Position numbers and translations under genes: made by a program. Positions 8,593-17,350 of a DNA stretch of 64,000 nucleotides are shown in pieces. The notes beneath the pieces are model-generated. The model searched no databases, was not told the DNA's origin, and saw only the letters and a list, made by a program, of their open reading frames with translations. Positions within the stretch are counted from its first letter, which is position 1. Each line of letters starts with the position of its first letter. Origin of the DNA: Planococcus shenhongbingii (GTDB lineage: Bacteria > Bacillota > Bacilli > Bacillales_A > Planococcaceae); contig NZ_CP129235.1 in NCBI RefSeq assembly GCF_030413635.1, forward strand, positions 1,860,001 to 1,924,000, in the 5' to 3' direction.

Positions 8593-8650
8593 TATGGTCT
8601 AATGACACATATTATTTATTGAAAAGTAAAAGCTAGAGGTGGTCAATTAA

Positions 8651-10336
8651 TTGTCTCTTCAACTTGTGCAATCAACTATAAAAGAGTTAGAAGCTGAGAA
8701 GTTTTCTATTCACAATATTGTTAATAGAGTGTTAAAAATAGCTCATCAGAGAAAAGATTTAAAAGAAATTATTTATTTAAAGTTAAATAAAGTATCCATA
8801 GATGATGAAAAAATAGTTGCACTTTATGAAGAATATAAACCATTGGCAACAATAATGAGAGTATCTTTAAAACAATATAGAGAAATATTTATTGATGTAG
8901 AAAGTACATATAAAAAGCATAGAATGGTTGACTGGCATGTTTCAGATACAAAAGGAGTAGTAGAAGATCATATAGTTGGTCTTTCAATAAGTGAACTTAC
9001 TAATAGTATTTTTCAACTGGAATTGCTCTTGGAAAAGAATCAATTACCAGAAGGATTACATACTCTTGATCTGTATTATGAAAATTTGAAGAAAAGAAAA
9101 ATTGATAATATCTATATAAATCAACTTGGTAATTGTAGATTAATATTAAATAATATCAGAGACTACCTTATTGATTATTTAATCAATTTGGAAAGTGATA
9201 TGGTTAGAATTGAGGAGATAGAAGTAATGAATGCACAAGAGGAATTAACTGCTTTAATTGAAAATGGACATAGGGTAAAACATGAATGTTACACACCTGC
9301 TGAGTTTGGTGGGGGTTTCATTACTGGTATTGAATATAATTCATGGATAGAAGAATGTAAGATGTTCCTCAAAAAGTATGTTAGTGATACAGAAATTCTC
9401 AGTAGTTTTTCAAAAGCATCTGAAAGGGCTGTTGGAAATGGTGAAAGCCACTTTAATCAAATGACTGCAATATTAAATTCATTGAAGAAATATGATTTGG
9501 ATGCAGTGGTAACTCAAAAGGATGAAGTGAAAAGTGAAAAAATTGATAAGATTTTTATAAGCCATTCATCAAAGGATATAGAATATGTATCAGCTTTAGT
9601 AGATATTCTAAATGATATTGGTATAAAGAAAAGTGATGAATATATTTTTTGCAGTTCTTTACCGGGATATGGAATACCTTATGGAGAGGACATATATGAT
9701 TTTCTAAAGCAGGAACTCAAGAAAGAAAATATAATGGTTCTGTTTGTTCTCTCAGATAATTATTATGATAGTGCCCCTTGTTTAAATGAAATGGGAGCTA
9801 CTTGGATTACTTCAAAACAATACAACTCAGTATTGACTCCTAATTTTAATTTTAAAATGATTGATGGAGCAATTAATCCAACTAAAATCAGCTTTAGGAT
9901 GAATGATAAAGATGGAGTTAACAACTTCAGAGATACTTTAATAAAAACATTTGAATTAGACAAAGTTGATTATAAAATTTGGGAAAAAGATAGAAATGTT
10001 TTCCTTGAAAAAGTTAATATTCTAGCAGAGGCTGAGATGAAAAACTTTAACACACAAGTTCAACTTGAAAATGTAAGAAAAGTTGAGGAAGATGTGGAAT
10101 TACAATTTAGATTTGTCAATATCACTGAAAGAGAAATTGAATTTAGATATATAGATATTGAGTTAATAGATAAGTTAGGTAATAAATTTCATACCTCAAT
10201 AGATGATTCAATTCTTGATGAGTTCAGACTTCATCCAAAAGAGAACAAGGTAATAAAATGGAGGGTTAAAAATGACACTCCTTATCTTGCAAGAAGAGAT
10301 GATAGAGAAAAATCAATAGTAACTTTTGAAATATAG
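8651..10336 (+). CDS. TIR-domain protein, probable antiphage effector
   Basis: 561 residues. Residues 1-290 form a helical N-terminal region with no recognised name. A TIR domain spans about 298-440, beginning IDKIFISHSSKDIEYVSAL and containing YYDSAPCLNEMGATW, whose glutamate fits the NADase catalytic position of bacterial TIR effectors. Residues about 452-561 look like a beta-sandwich (QLQFRFVNITEREIEFRYI-type strands), possibly a sensor. The start is TTG with AGAGGTGG 8 bases upstream. It has its own promoter and terminator and sits next to the dCTP-deaminase-like/dUTPase unit. Known TIR defence proteins deplete NAD upon phage sensing; action alone, without a Thoeris ThsA partner, is inference. 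Confidence 0.8.
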   Translation: MSLQLVQSTIKELEAEKFSIHNIVNRVLKIAHQRKDLKEIIYLKLNKVSIDDEKIVALYEEYKPLATIMRVSLKQYREIFIDVESTYKKHRMVDWHVSDTKGVVEDHIVGLSISELTNSIFQLELLLEKNQLPEGLHTLDLYYENLKKRKIDNIYINQLGNCRLILNNIRDYLIDYLINLESDMVRIEEIEVMNAQEELTALIENGHRVKHECYTPAEFGGGFITGIEYNSWIEECKMFLKKYVSDTEILSSFSKASERAVGNGESHFNQMTAILNSLKKYDLDAVVTQKDEVKSEKIDKIFISHSSKDIEYVSALVDILNDIGIKKSDEYIFCSSLPGYGIPYGEDIYDFLKQELKKENIMVLFVLSDNYYDSAPCLNEMGATWITSKQYNSVLTPNFNFKMIDGAINPTKISFRMNDKDGVNNFRDTLIKTFELDKVDYKIWEKDRNVFLEKVNILAEAEMKNFNTQVQLENVRKVEEDVELQFRFVNITEREIEFRYIDIELIDKLGNKFHTSIDDSILDEFRLHPKENKVIKWRVKNDTPYLARRDDREKSIVTFEI

Positions 10337-10375
10337 GATTTATTAGAATTAGAGTATAAGAGGATTTTGATTGGC

Positions 10376-10405
10376 AGACAGGGGGGCATAAAGCTTCCTC
10401 TGTTT
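10376..10405 (+). terminator. Terminator after TIR gene
   Basis: ACAGGGGGGC pairs with GCTTCCTCTGT (several G-T pairs) over a short loop, followed by TTTTC. Confidence 0.7.
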
Positions 10406-10880
10406 TTCTTTACTCTGAATTTCATTAGGTAGTAGTACTGTAGGTGGTTCAGATTATCAGAAGAGATTATGATAATTAATTTTTAGTTAAAACTTTTGGT
10501 TTATCTATATTGCCTACCTGATTCCTAAAAAATAGGTTAGATATTTATTTTACAGATCCTGCCAGCCTTAGGTATATGGCATCCCCATAGGGGGGGGTTA
10601 TGCTTTTTCTGACAGTTTCTATACCCTGACATTAATCCACTGAACAAACAGCTCACAATCAATCCTCAGGACAATCAGAACCATCTCAAAGTCTATACAG
10701 TGTATTACACTGCTTAGCCAGTTACTGAACTACTTAGATAAACAGCATAGACAGCAACTCTCAGTACAATAAGGCTCAGCAACAGTCTGCAATTAAATGC
10801 TACAGTAAATGCTCTGTTGATCTAATAGAAATACTTAAGAGTTCAAAAGTACAGTTGCTCCTCAGCCAATAACCTCATAC

Positions 10881-10913
10881 AAAAAAGACTCCTGCAATTA
10901 AGCAAGAGCCTCT
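10881..10913 (-). terminator. Terminator of tyrosine recombinase gene
   Basis: On the minus strand GCTCTTGC pairs with GCAGGAGT (one G-T pair at each weak position) and is followed by TCTTTTTT. Confidence 0.7.
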
Positions 10914-10918
10914 ACCTG

Positions 10919-11467
10919 TTATATTCCTATTGATATTGTTGATGTAACTTTATCAGCCTCAGTCTGTGTAATTCCAATGTATCTGAGAGTAACTGTCTGA
11001 GAGCTGTGATTAAAGATGTACTGGAGCAGTGACAGGTCTACTCCCTGACTGTAAGCCATGTACCCAAAGGTCTTTCTAAGGCTATGACAGCTTAAAGTTA
11101 CCCCTACCATATCTCCTGCATGGGCTACTATTCTGTGAGCCTGTACCCTGCTTATAGCTTTATCTCTGTCTTTGTTACTAAAGAATAAGAAGTCCTCAGG
11201 CTGTAAGCTGTTAGCCTCCACATAATCCCTGATAAGTAACTGTAATTTAGGATTGAGGGTAGCTATCTTTTCTTTCCCTGTCTTAGTCTCTCTGTCTTTC
11301 CAAAAACCTGCTAAGCTGTCTTTAACATTTGCTTTTAGAATATCTGAAATCCTGAGTCCAGTATTCAAACTGTAAGCTAATAGCAAATACTGCTTAGTAT
11401 CCTTTTTATAAACTTCCATCAGGTCTTTAAGTAATTTAGGCTCTTTAATGGGCTGTGCAGTATTCAT
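10919..11467 (-). CDS. Short tyrosine recombinase (catalytic domain only)
   Basis: 182 residues, comprising only the catalytic half of a phage-integrase-family recombinase. Catalytic set visible: Arg in TGLRISDIL (about residue 39), Lys in TKTGKEK (about 62), HSLRKT (His and Arg), the late His in IFNHSSQ, and Tyr in TLRYIGI. The N-terminal SAM-like DNA-binding domain is missing, as in small XerH/YopP-like recombinases of SPbeta-type phages. ATG 11467 is preferred over 11503 because a GAGGGGGA ribosome site precedes it. Since integration is explained by the serine recombinase, this one may resolve multimers or rearrange the element. Confidence 0.85.
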   Translation of the reverse strand: MNTAQPIKEPKLLKDLMEVYKKDTKQYLLLAYSLNTGLRISDILKANVKDSLAGFWKDRETKTGKEKIATLNPKLQLLIRDYVEANSLQPEDFLFFSNKDRDKAISRVQAHRIVAHAGDMVGVTLSCHSLRKTFGYMAYSQGVDLSLLQYIFNHSSQTVTLRYIGITQTEADKVTSTISIGI

Positions 11468-12569
11468 AAAATCCCCCTCAAATAAAGTAACAATTAGTTT
11501 CAATATGTTACATTTTTGTCTATATATATTAGTTTAACATATAGAGACTGCTATTAAAGGGTTTTGTAGGTAACATAATTACATTGTGTTACATTATTTG
11601 AGGTTTTCTAATGATCTGCTGTTTACTTGAGCAATCATATTATAAGGGAGCAGGAGTAAAAGCAGAATCCTGAACATAGGAAAGATAACCTCATATAAAC
11701 TCCATTAATCTGTAATCTCTCTATGAAATGCCTCATTTTAAGCTTTTTCTTAACATACAGTATCCTGTCTAAATACTGATAAGCCTGTACAGATTACCTG
11801 TGCTATGGAGTTAGTCACAGTCATCCTCTTTATTTTCTTTTACTGTCACAGTAATTCACTGATAGGAGAGGGATAAATCCAGCTTATATATTTAACTTTT
11901 ACCTACCTTTGGTAAAGAAAGAGCAGGAGGGAAGGCTCTACAAGAACTGTTTCATGGGTTTTTAATCTTTTTAGATATTCACTAAAGTTACATCAATGCT
12001 CATTATCAGTTTCTTTAACTGTTTATATCCTACTAATTCTACTTAGTAAAAGTATTTGAAAACCCAGTCATACCAAGGGTTTCAGAGCCTTGCCCTTAAG
12101 AGGGATGATAATAACCTAGTAAAAATACTAGCTGCTATAACAGTAATATAAGTCCTAGCAGAGCTAGTCCTAGAGTCTAGCAAAGCTATCCTCAAAGCAA
12201 TCCATTAAGAGCCAAATACAATAACAAAAGAGTATACAATAGTAGCTATTATTGTTGTTGCAAGGACTGAGTTTACTCAGGATTTAAAGCTCTTATGTCT
12301 TGGCTCATACTACAGCTAGAAAGCAGAGAGTACCCCCTCCTTTAAAAAAGATGCCCATGTAATAGAACTGCCCTATACCTATAAGAGAGCAAATAAAAAA
12401 CTGCCTAACTAAATCCAATATAGGAAATGGCTAGACAGTTATAAGAGAATGTTAGCAATACTGATACTCAGTAAGAGCCTTACAAATACTAATTTTCAGG
12501 AGACAGAAAGAGGGTAGCTCTATTCTGGTGTAGATAGGCTCTGCAAAGCGCTCTACATCTTTTTAGACA
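11468..12569. other. 1.1-kb gene-free region with paired GTAACA/TGTTAC repeats
   Basis: No credible ORF. Two inverted repeats with identical arms, GTAACA...TGTTAC, lie at 11487-11511 and 11570-11592, just upstream of the recombinase, and could be operator or recombination sites. The rest is CpG-free except one at 12549 and full of short CTAG/CAG-rich words; near 12120-12200 repeated AGCAGAGCTAG-like and CTAGCAAAGCTA-like words can fold back. It may contain an origin, small RNAs or decayed genes. Confidence 0.5.
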
Positions 12570-13859
12570 TTACAACTCATTATCTAGGTACTGCTCTAAC
12601 AGCCCTCTCATTCTACTGCTAGGGATGTAGATATCTATAGGCTCATTATTCCTGATCCTGCTCCTAAACAGCCATTGCAACAGCTCAGATAGAGCATGTT
12701 TATCCTGATCTACCTTTAACTTACCTTTTTCCTCTACAAAGCCTTTAAGGATAGGGTTAAGGTAGATGTTAACTAAGTAGATACAGACTGACTTATCAGC
12801 AAAGGCATTAGTAGCCCTACAGTTTACCTCTACAAACTTATTAACTTTGCCTTTTACCTCTTTGGATAATCCAGTGGGAGCTAAGGCTTTTTTATTTACC
12901 TCTTTATCTCCCTTAATTGTAGTCCACATAATATCATCAGTAGGAGCTTTTAGCTTATTCCTGTAATAGTTATAAGCATCCTTCTTAATCCTATCCCTGA
13001 TCTCCTTGTACTCTTTATCAGTAGCATACTTTTTAAGTTTAGTAGAGGAGAAAGCAAAAGGCTCTTTTCCAACATCATTTAACTTAGAGTAATGGATGTT
13101 AATAAGCTCTTTAAGCTGAGACCTATCCTCCTGATTGAATGGTATATAAGCAGTAAGCTCATACTTACCATTAACATTACTTACAGACTTATATTCATAC
13201 TTGATATTAAACATATCATAGTAGTATTTCTGTATCTGTCCATCAAACATATAAGTTAATACATAGACCTCATCAAAAGCTCTGAAAACATCTACAGGGA
13301 AATTCCAGTATAAAGCTACAGGATTATTATCCTTGTCCTGATGGACTATAAGGTTTTTACTCTCAGCTAATTTCTTAATATAGTTAAACTTGCCATCCTG
13401 AGCATAGTTAGCATCATTCCATTTACAAGAGCCTTTCTCATCATAGGTTAGCTTAGCAGTCTGTATCAGCATCCCTAGATCAGACTTTGATATTGGCTCT
13501 TGTTCAAGCACATCCATAACCTCATCCAGTATCAGGGTATAGCCCTCCATGTATAAAAGGTCAATTAGAGCCTCATCAGCCCTTTTAAAAAGAGCATGAG
13601 TAGATGCAATATCCATTCCTTCAACTATTAGCCTCTTTAGATTATCTTGCTTAGTCTTTCCACTGGATACCTCAGGCTGTACAAATTCTCTATTCTTACA
13701 TGAGCTTATTACTCTCTCTACCTCAGTAAGAAAGGGAGTTATAAAGATGTATTTCTTATCAACATTAGCCTCATCATCCATCATCTGTATAGCAAAGCTA
13801 GTCTTTCCTGATCCCATTAAACTATCAATTACTGTTATTTCTATATTTTTGTCTTTCAT
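12570..13859 (-). CDS. P-loop ATPase, DEAD/DEAH-helicase-like
   Basis: 429 residues. The N-terminus carries Walker A in DSLMGSGKTSFAIQ (residues about 12-25), KYIFITPFLTEV resembles helicase motif Ia, and TLILDEVMDVLEQE is a Walker B with DE. The rest is lysine-rich and mostly helical, with no recognisable second RecA domain except SRIRNNEPIDIYIPSSRMRGLL near the end. Such proteins occur in phage replication regions. GGGGGATAAC precedes the ATG. It is the upstream gene of the leftward group that ends with the tyrosine recombinase. The precise role is unknown. Confidence 0.65.
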   Translation of the reverse strand: MKDKNIEITVIDSLMGSGKTSFAIQMMDDEANVDKKYIFITPFLTEVERVISSCKNREFVQPEVSSGKTKQDNLKRLIVEGMDIASTHALFKRADEALIDLLYMEGYTLILDEVMDVLEQEPISKSDLGMLIQTAKLTYDEKGSCKWNDANYAQDGKFNYIKKLAESKNLIVHQDKDNNPVALYWNFPVDVFRAFDEVYVLTYMFDGQIQKYYYDMFNIKYEYKSVSNVNGKYELTAYIPFNQEDRSQLKELINIHYSKLNDVGKEPFAFSSTKLKKYATDKEYKEIRDRIKKDAYNYYRNKLKAPTDDIMWTTIKGDKEVNKKALAPTGLSKEVKGKVNKFVEVNCRATNAFADKSVCIYLVNIYLNPILKGFVEEKGKLKVDQDKHALSELLQWLFRSRIRNNEPIDIYIPSSRMRGLLEQYLDNEL

Positions 13860-13994
13860 TGCAGTTATCCCCCTAATATTATTTAGTGTTTTTAGGCAAC
13901 AAAAAAGAGACCAGCCTAAGCTAATCCCTCACCCTTTATCTATTTAATTAGTACATCCTTAACTCTCTTTATAAGCTGATCCTTTTCTATGTCT

Positions 13995-14156
13995 TTAAGG
14001 CTGATTGAATTTTCTAGCTGATGCCTTAGCTTTCCTGACAGCTTTTGTCTGAGCTATCTTAGCAGGTCTAGTCTCTTTCCAGTCCTGATACTTAGCCAGA
14101 TGTTTAGTTACCTTGTGCTCAAAATAGTTGTTATAGATTTCATTTGCAGATTTCAT
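13995..14156 (-). CDS. Small basic protein, 53 residues
   Basis: ATG at 14156 follows a strong GGGGGAAATAAA ribosome site on the minus strand. The product starts MKSANEIYNNYFEHK and ends in a lysine/alanine/arginine-rich helix (TKAVRKAKASARKF), suggesting a nucleic-acid-binding or capping peptide. It lies upstream of the P-loop ATPase gene. The +1 frame stays open past its stop to about 13947 and reads like protein (KDIEKDQLIKRVKDVLIK), so a frameshift or an overlapping small gene is possible. Confidence 0.55.
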   Translation of the reverse strand: MKSANEIYNNYFEHKVTKHLAKYQDWKETRPAKIAQTKAVRKAKASARKFNQP

Positions 14157-14643
14157 TTTATTTCCCCCTGTAAAGTTATTTGTAGGCCCTAGAAGTCTAC
14201 ATCTTATAGCTAAGTAACTAGGGGAGTTTTAAAGTGGTTTTTTTAATGTTTTTAACTTCTTATTTGATGTTTTCTTATCTGCTACAAAGAGAAATGATGA
14301 GAGCTGCTATACCAGGGCTTAGCCCAGGGTAGTGTTATTTGATTGGTAACAATAATAAGTTAATGTCCAAGAAACTGGTACGTATCATTTACATCACTCT
14401 CTAATTACTCTTTTAATTACTGTAGTAAAGATTATGTACAAGAAACTTAAACACTAAGAATTAGTCACAGCTCAGCTCCTAATCTCTAATGAGGTAGTAA
14501 GGCAGTATCCTCTAGCTGTTCCTACAAAATATAAATAAGTACACTAAACCACTTTAAATAGGTATGACTTACTTACCTAATAAGCAGGAAATAGAGTAGG
14601 AACTGCAAAGAGGCTATTTCCTAAACAATAAGGAGGAGAATAG
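14157..14643. other. Divergent regulatory region of the element
   Basis: No gene. It separates the leftward group (small basic protein, ATPase, recombinase) from the rightward three-gene operon. GTCCAAGAAACT (about 14364) and GTACAAGAAACT (about 14437) form an imperfect direct repeat, possible iterons or operators. An AAGGAGGAG ribosome site precedes the next gene. Confidence 0.5.
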
Positions 14644-15720
14644 ATGTTACTTAAATATAAATTTAAAGAGGCTACAACAGAAGAAAGACAGGAGATGCTT
14701 ACAGAGATTATTTCTCAGTACAATGTCAATGATAAGAGTCAATTAATCATGGCTCTGGCACACTGTCAGACCTTAACTGATTGCTCTCAGGAGGAGTTTT
14801 CTACTAACACTCTAGTTAACTTGTCAGATAGGTCAGTAAGGGTACACAAAAAGGAATACCTAGATATCTTTAAAGAGGTATATGAAAAGTATAAGCAAGA
14901 GCCTGAGATTAAAGAATTAGATACTGTAATAAATGAGGATGTTATGGAGCAGGTTTATCAGAATATGCTACTAAAGCTGTCTAATCCCTCAACATCAGCT
15001 AAAGACCTTTCTACTTTGCTTACTTACCTAAACATCAGCTCTACAGAACTCAAGCAGTATGCAAAACATAGAGGAGCTACACTAAGGAGCTTTGTAAAAG
15101 ATAATGAGGCTCTACTTATTAAAGATGAGCATATGCTGAGCCTAGTTAAGTCCATCCTGTCAGAGTCCCAGTTTCTATATCAAGGAACTGAGAGAACTAT
15201 TGGCAGGACTGAAAACTATATGGAGCTAGACTTAGCTGATCCTATTGTAAGGCTAGAAATGCAAGCTCTAGGACTTCTGACAGCAGGGCTGTGGAATGGA
15301 GTTATTAACCCTCAGGCTGTAGAAATGATGCAGACTCTCAGGATGTTAAAACTTGCCTCAGGACAAAAGCTGAGTACATCTCAGGCTATGAGAAATTTTG
15401 ATGGTATGGACAATAGACCTCTTAAGTTAAAGCCTATTACTATTACAGAGGCAGAGTGTATTGGAATTTATGGAGCTGATGAAGGTAAGGAAATTTATCA
15501 TTTTCTAACCTCTACTAAAAAAGCTGTAGATATTAAAACTGCTGTACCTTTGCCTAGCTATGAGGATGTACAAGCAGATTATGAAAGTCATTTAAAATAT
15601 TACTCAGATCCTAATACAAAGCCTTTTAGTGCTGTTATTGCTGAGCTAGAGGCATTTGGGAATGAAGGAAATTACAAAGAAAAGTATAAAAAATACTTAA
15701 ACCCTCAGGAGGAGAAATAA
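14644..15720 (+). CDS. Unrecognised element protein A, 358 residues
   Basis: I do not recognise a family. The product is hydrophilic, mainly helical, without signal peptide or membrane segment. Around residues 115-150 LSTLLTYLNISSTELKQYAKHRG has a helix-turn-helix look, and about 195-240 (DPIVRLEMQALGLLTAGLWNGVINPQ) is the most hydrophobic part. It opens a tight three-gene rightward operon: a single base separates its stop from the next start. It has a strong AAGGAGGAG ribosome site. As everywhere in the element, CpG is absent and Arg codons are AGA/AGG. Confidence 0.7.
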   Translation: MLLKYKFKEATTEERQEMLTEIISQYNVNDKSQLIMALAHCQTLTDCSQEEFSTNTLVNLSDRSVRVHKKEYLDIFKEVYEKYKQEPEIKELDTVINEDVMEQVYQNMLLKLSNPSTSAKDLSTLLTYLNISSTELKQYAKHRGATLRSFVKDNEALLIKDEHMLSLVKSILSESQFLYQGTERTIGRTENYMELDLADPIVRLEMQALGLLTAGLWNGVINPQAVEMMQTLRMLKLASGQKLSTSQAMRNFDGMDNRPLKLKPITITEAECIGIYGADEGKEIYHFLTSTKKAVDIKTAVPLPSYEDVQADYESHLKYYSDPNTKPFSAVIAELEAFGNEGNYKEKYKKYLNPQEEK

Positions 15721-15721
15721 G

Positions 15722-16327
15722 ATGGAAAACAAAAGAGTAGAGTTTTCTAAAGGTATGGATAGCAAAGTTAAAGAAATGGCTGGAGCATTGGTAGCTGTTC
15801 AAGAGATGTTTGAGGTACTGAAGGATGTTAAGGCATCAGGCTCAGAGGCCGTATTTCAGCTACAAGCTAAGAAAGATCAGCTTAAAGAGGAGATGCAACT
15901 AGCTACAGATATAGGCTCTGCTAAATACATCATGCAAGAGGTAGAGCAGACAGAGAAAGATATTGAGCTACAGATTGCAGTTAATAATGGACAGGCTACT
16001 AAGATTGTAATGGATCTTAAAGATGCCTTTACTACATTCTTTAATGCTCATGCTAAGGCTAAGACAGTATTTAATGCTTTGGATCAGGAGTATGTACAGA
16101 CAATGAGCATCAGGTCTCTACAGGATGATACAACTAAACTAAACAGCCTAGCATCTAACATTAATGGAGCTTTTGGACTTGCTAAGTCTTTGCTATTGGA
16201 TGTAGGACTAGCAGAAAACTCTACTGTAAGATATGGCAATACTCATCTAGGACAGAGTAACTTAATATCTAAAGGTATTGGAATGAAAAGAGAGATGGCT
16301 TACCTGAGAAAACAGTTAAGCATCTAA
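15722..16327 (+). CDS. Unrecognised element protein B, coiled-coil, 201 residues
   Basis: No family recognised. Heptad-like stretches about residues 45-110 (FQLQAKKDQLKEEMQLATDIGSAKYIMQEVEQTEKDIELQIA) predict a coiled coil. The stop of gene A lies one base upstream of its start, with AGGAGGAGAAATAAG as ribosome site, so the pair is translationally linked. One of the element's few CpGs is at 15850. A hairpin terminator follows, though the third gene may be reached by read-through. Confidence 0.7.
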   Translation: MENKRVEFSKGMDSKVKEMAGALVAVQEMFEVLKDVKASGSEAVFQLQAKKDQLKEEMQLATDIGSAKYIMQEVEQTEKDIELQIAVNNGQATKIVMDLKDAFTTFFNAHAKAKTVFNALDQEYVQTMSIRSLQDDTTKLNSLASNINGAFGLAKSLLLDVGLAENSTVRYGNTHLGQSNLISKGIGMKREMAYLRKQLSI

Positions 16328-16342
16328 AGGATAAACTTACAG

Positions 16343-16373
16343 GCTGTAGCTGAGGCTATGGCTTTTCTTTTTT
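16343..16373 (+). terminator. Terminator after element gene B
   Basis: GCTGTAGC pairs with GCTATGGC over TGAG (two G-T pairs), followed by TTTTCTTTTTT. Confidence 0.75.
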
Positions 16374-16408
16374 CAACATAAGTAGGAGATAATAGGGGGA
16401 TAAAAGAA

Positions 16409-16990
16409 ATGGATAAGAACTTAATTTATAGGAGTCTACATCTACATTATGTAAAGGGATTAAAACTGTCAGAGGTATCAGATACTGTAGGCTTTACAGA
16501 GAGAAAGATCAGGGCAATTATAGAGGGCACCTTAGAGCCTGAGGTAGCTACAGACTTTTTTGAGGATAGAAAGATAGGGAAGTACAGCAGGACTTATTCT
16601 GAGCCTGTTTATAAAAAGTTAAGCAAGTTAGACTATGCTTATTTACAACAGAAGTACATGAGTTCCATCAGTAGTGGGCAAAGCATAAAGCTTATAAGGA
16701 GCTATCTATTAGAGGATTGTATTGAACCTAAACAGGCTGAAAAAATGTACAAGGGATTAGAGGCTTTCTATGAGGTTAAAAAGGTAGAGCTGATGGATGC
16801 AAAGCTACAAGCTGTTTTAAATGTATTAGCAATGCCTAGTAAATGGAGTCTCAAAGATACAGGCTTGGAGACTGTTTATGCAGTACCTATACTAGATGAT
16901 AAGTTCAATGTAATAGCTGTAGAGTATAAGCCTAACAAGAGCTTTATTTTTCCTGAGGAGCTTTGGTGTATATATGAGTTAATAACTTGA
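16409..16990 (+). CDS. Unrecognised element protein C, possible DNA-binding, 193 residues
   Basis: The N-terminal LHYVKGLKLSEVSDTVGFTERKIRAIIEG (about residues 11-40) resembles a recombinase- or sigma-like helix-turn-helix, pointing to DNA binding. The rest is not recognised; the C-terminus reads FIFPEELWCIYELIT. It may regulate the element's rightward operon. AGTAGGAGATAATAGGGGGA precedes the ATG, and a perfect 10-bp hairpin terminator follows the stop. Confidence 0.6.
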   Translation: MDKNLIYRSLHLHYVKGLKLSEVSDTVGFTERKIRAIIEGTLEPEVATDFFEDRKIGKYSRTYSEPVYKKLSKLDYAYLQQKYMSSISSGQSIKLIRSYLLEDCIEPKQAEKMYKGLEAFYEVKKVELMDAKLQAVLNVLAMPSKWSLKDTGLETVYAVPILDDKFNVIAVEYKPNKSFIFPEELWCIYELIT

Positions 16991-16996
16991 TGTAAA

Positions 16997-17027
16997 AGGA
17001 GATAGCTGATGCTGTCTCCTATTTTTT
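16997..17027 (+). terminator. Terminator after element gene C
   Basis: AGGAGATAGC pairs with GCTGTCTCCT over TGAT, followed by six T after one A. Confidence 0.85.
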
Positions 17028-17106
17028 ATGATTTGTATCAAGTCACAGTTTTAAGAACAACTCTAATGAAAGTAATAGTTATCAAAATTACTGAGGAGGA
17101 AATAGC

Positions 17107-17241
17107 ATGATTACCAATAAAGAAAATAATAAAGAGGTTATTACTTTTAAGACTAAAGATCAGGTTACTGTAAATTTACATGGTGAGCCAAACTATGATA
17201 TTTGGGCTAAGAAAATGATTAATCTGTGTAATCAAAGTTAA
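17107..17241 (+). CDS. Small protein, 44 residues
   Basis: A short gene with a strong GAGGAGGAAATAGC ribosome site. The product starts MITNKENNKEVITF and ends YDIWAKKMINLCNQS; it is polar with no membrane segment. It has its own terminator at 17257. Small proteins beside serine recombinases sometimes serve as directionality factors, but nothing in the sequence proves that here. Confidence 0.6.
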   Translation: MITNKENNKEVITFKTKDQVTVNLHGEPNYDIWAKKMINLCNQS

Positions 17242-17256
17242 ATAAGAAAGATAGTT

Positions 17257-17288
17257 AAGGGGGGAGCTTGTATGCTTTTCCTTTTTTT
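17257..17288 (+). terminator. Terminator after the 44-residue gene
   Basis: AAGGGGGGAGC pairs with GCTTTTCCTT (G-T pairs) and is followed by TTTTTTT. Confidence 0.75.
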
Positions 17289-17350
17289 GTTTTATATTGG
17301 GAGGTTAACTATTAATAGCACAACTTTTAAAACATAGGAGATGGTTTGCT

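Larger units (their letters stand above)
10337..10918. other. Gene-free stretch between TIR gene and recombinase
   Basis: No gene seen on either strand. It has no CpG. It contains the TIR terminator, a GC-rich hairpin near 10578-10606 (GCATCCCC facing GGGG..ATGC then T-rich), and the minus-strand terminator of the tyrosine recombinase at 10881-10913. The middle is rich in CAG/CTG-type words. Confidence 0.5.

Noticed and set aside
10575..10610. Riboswitch or attachment site at the G-run hairpin
   Set aside because: Only a short hairpin with a U-rich tail is visible; no conserved aptamer features were recognised.
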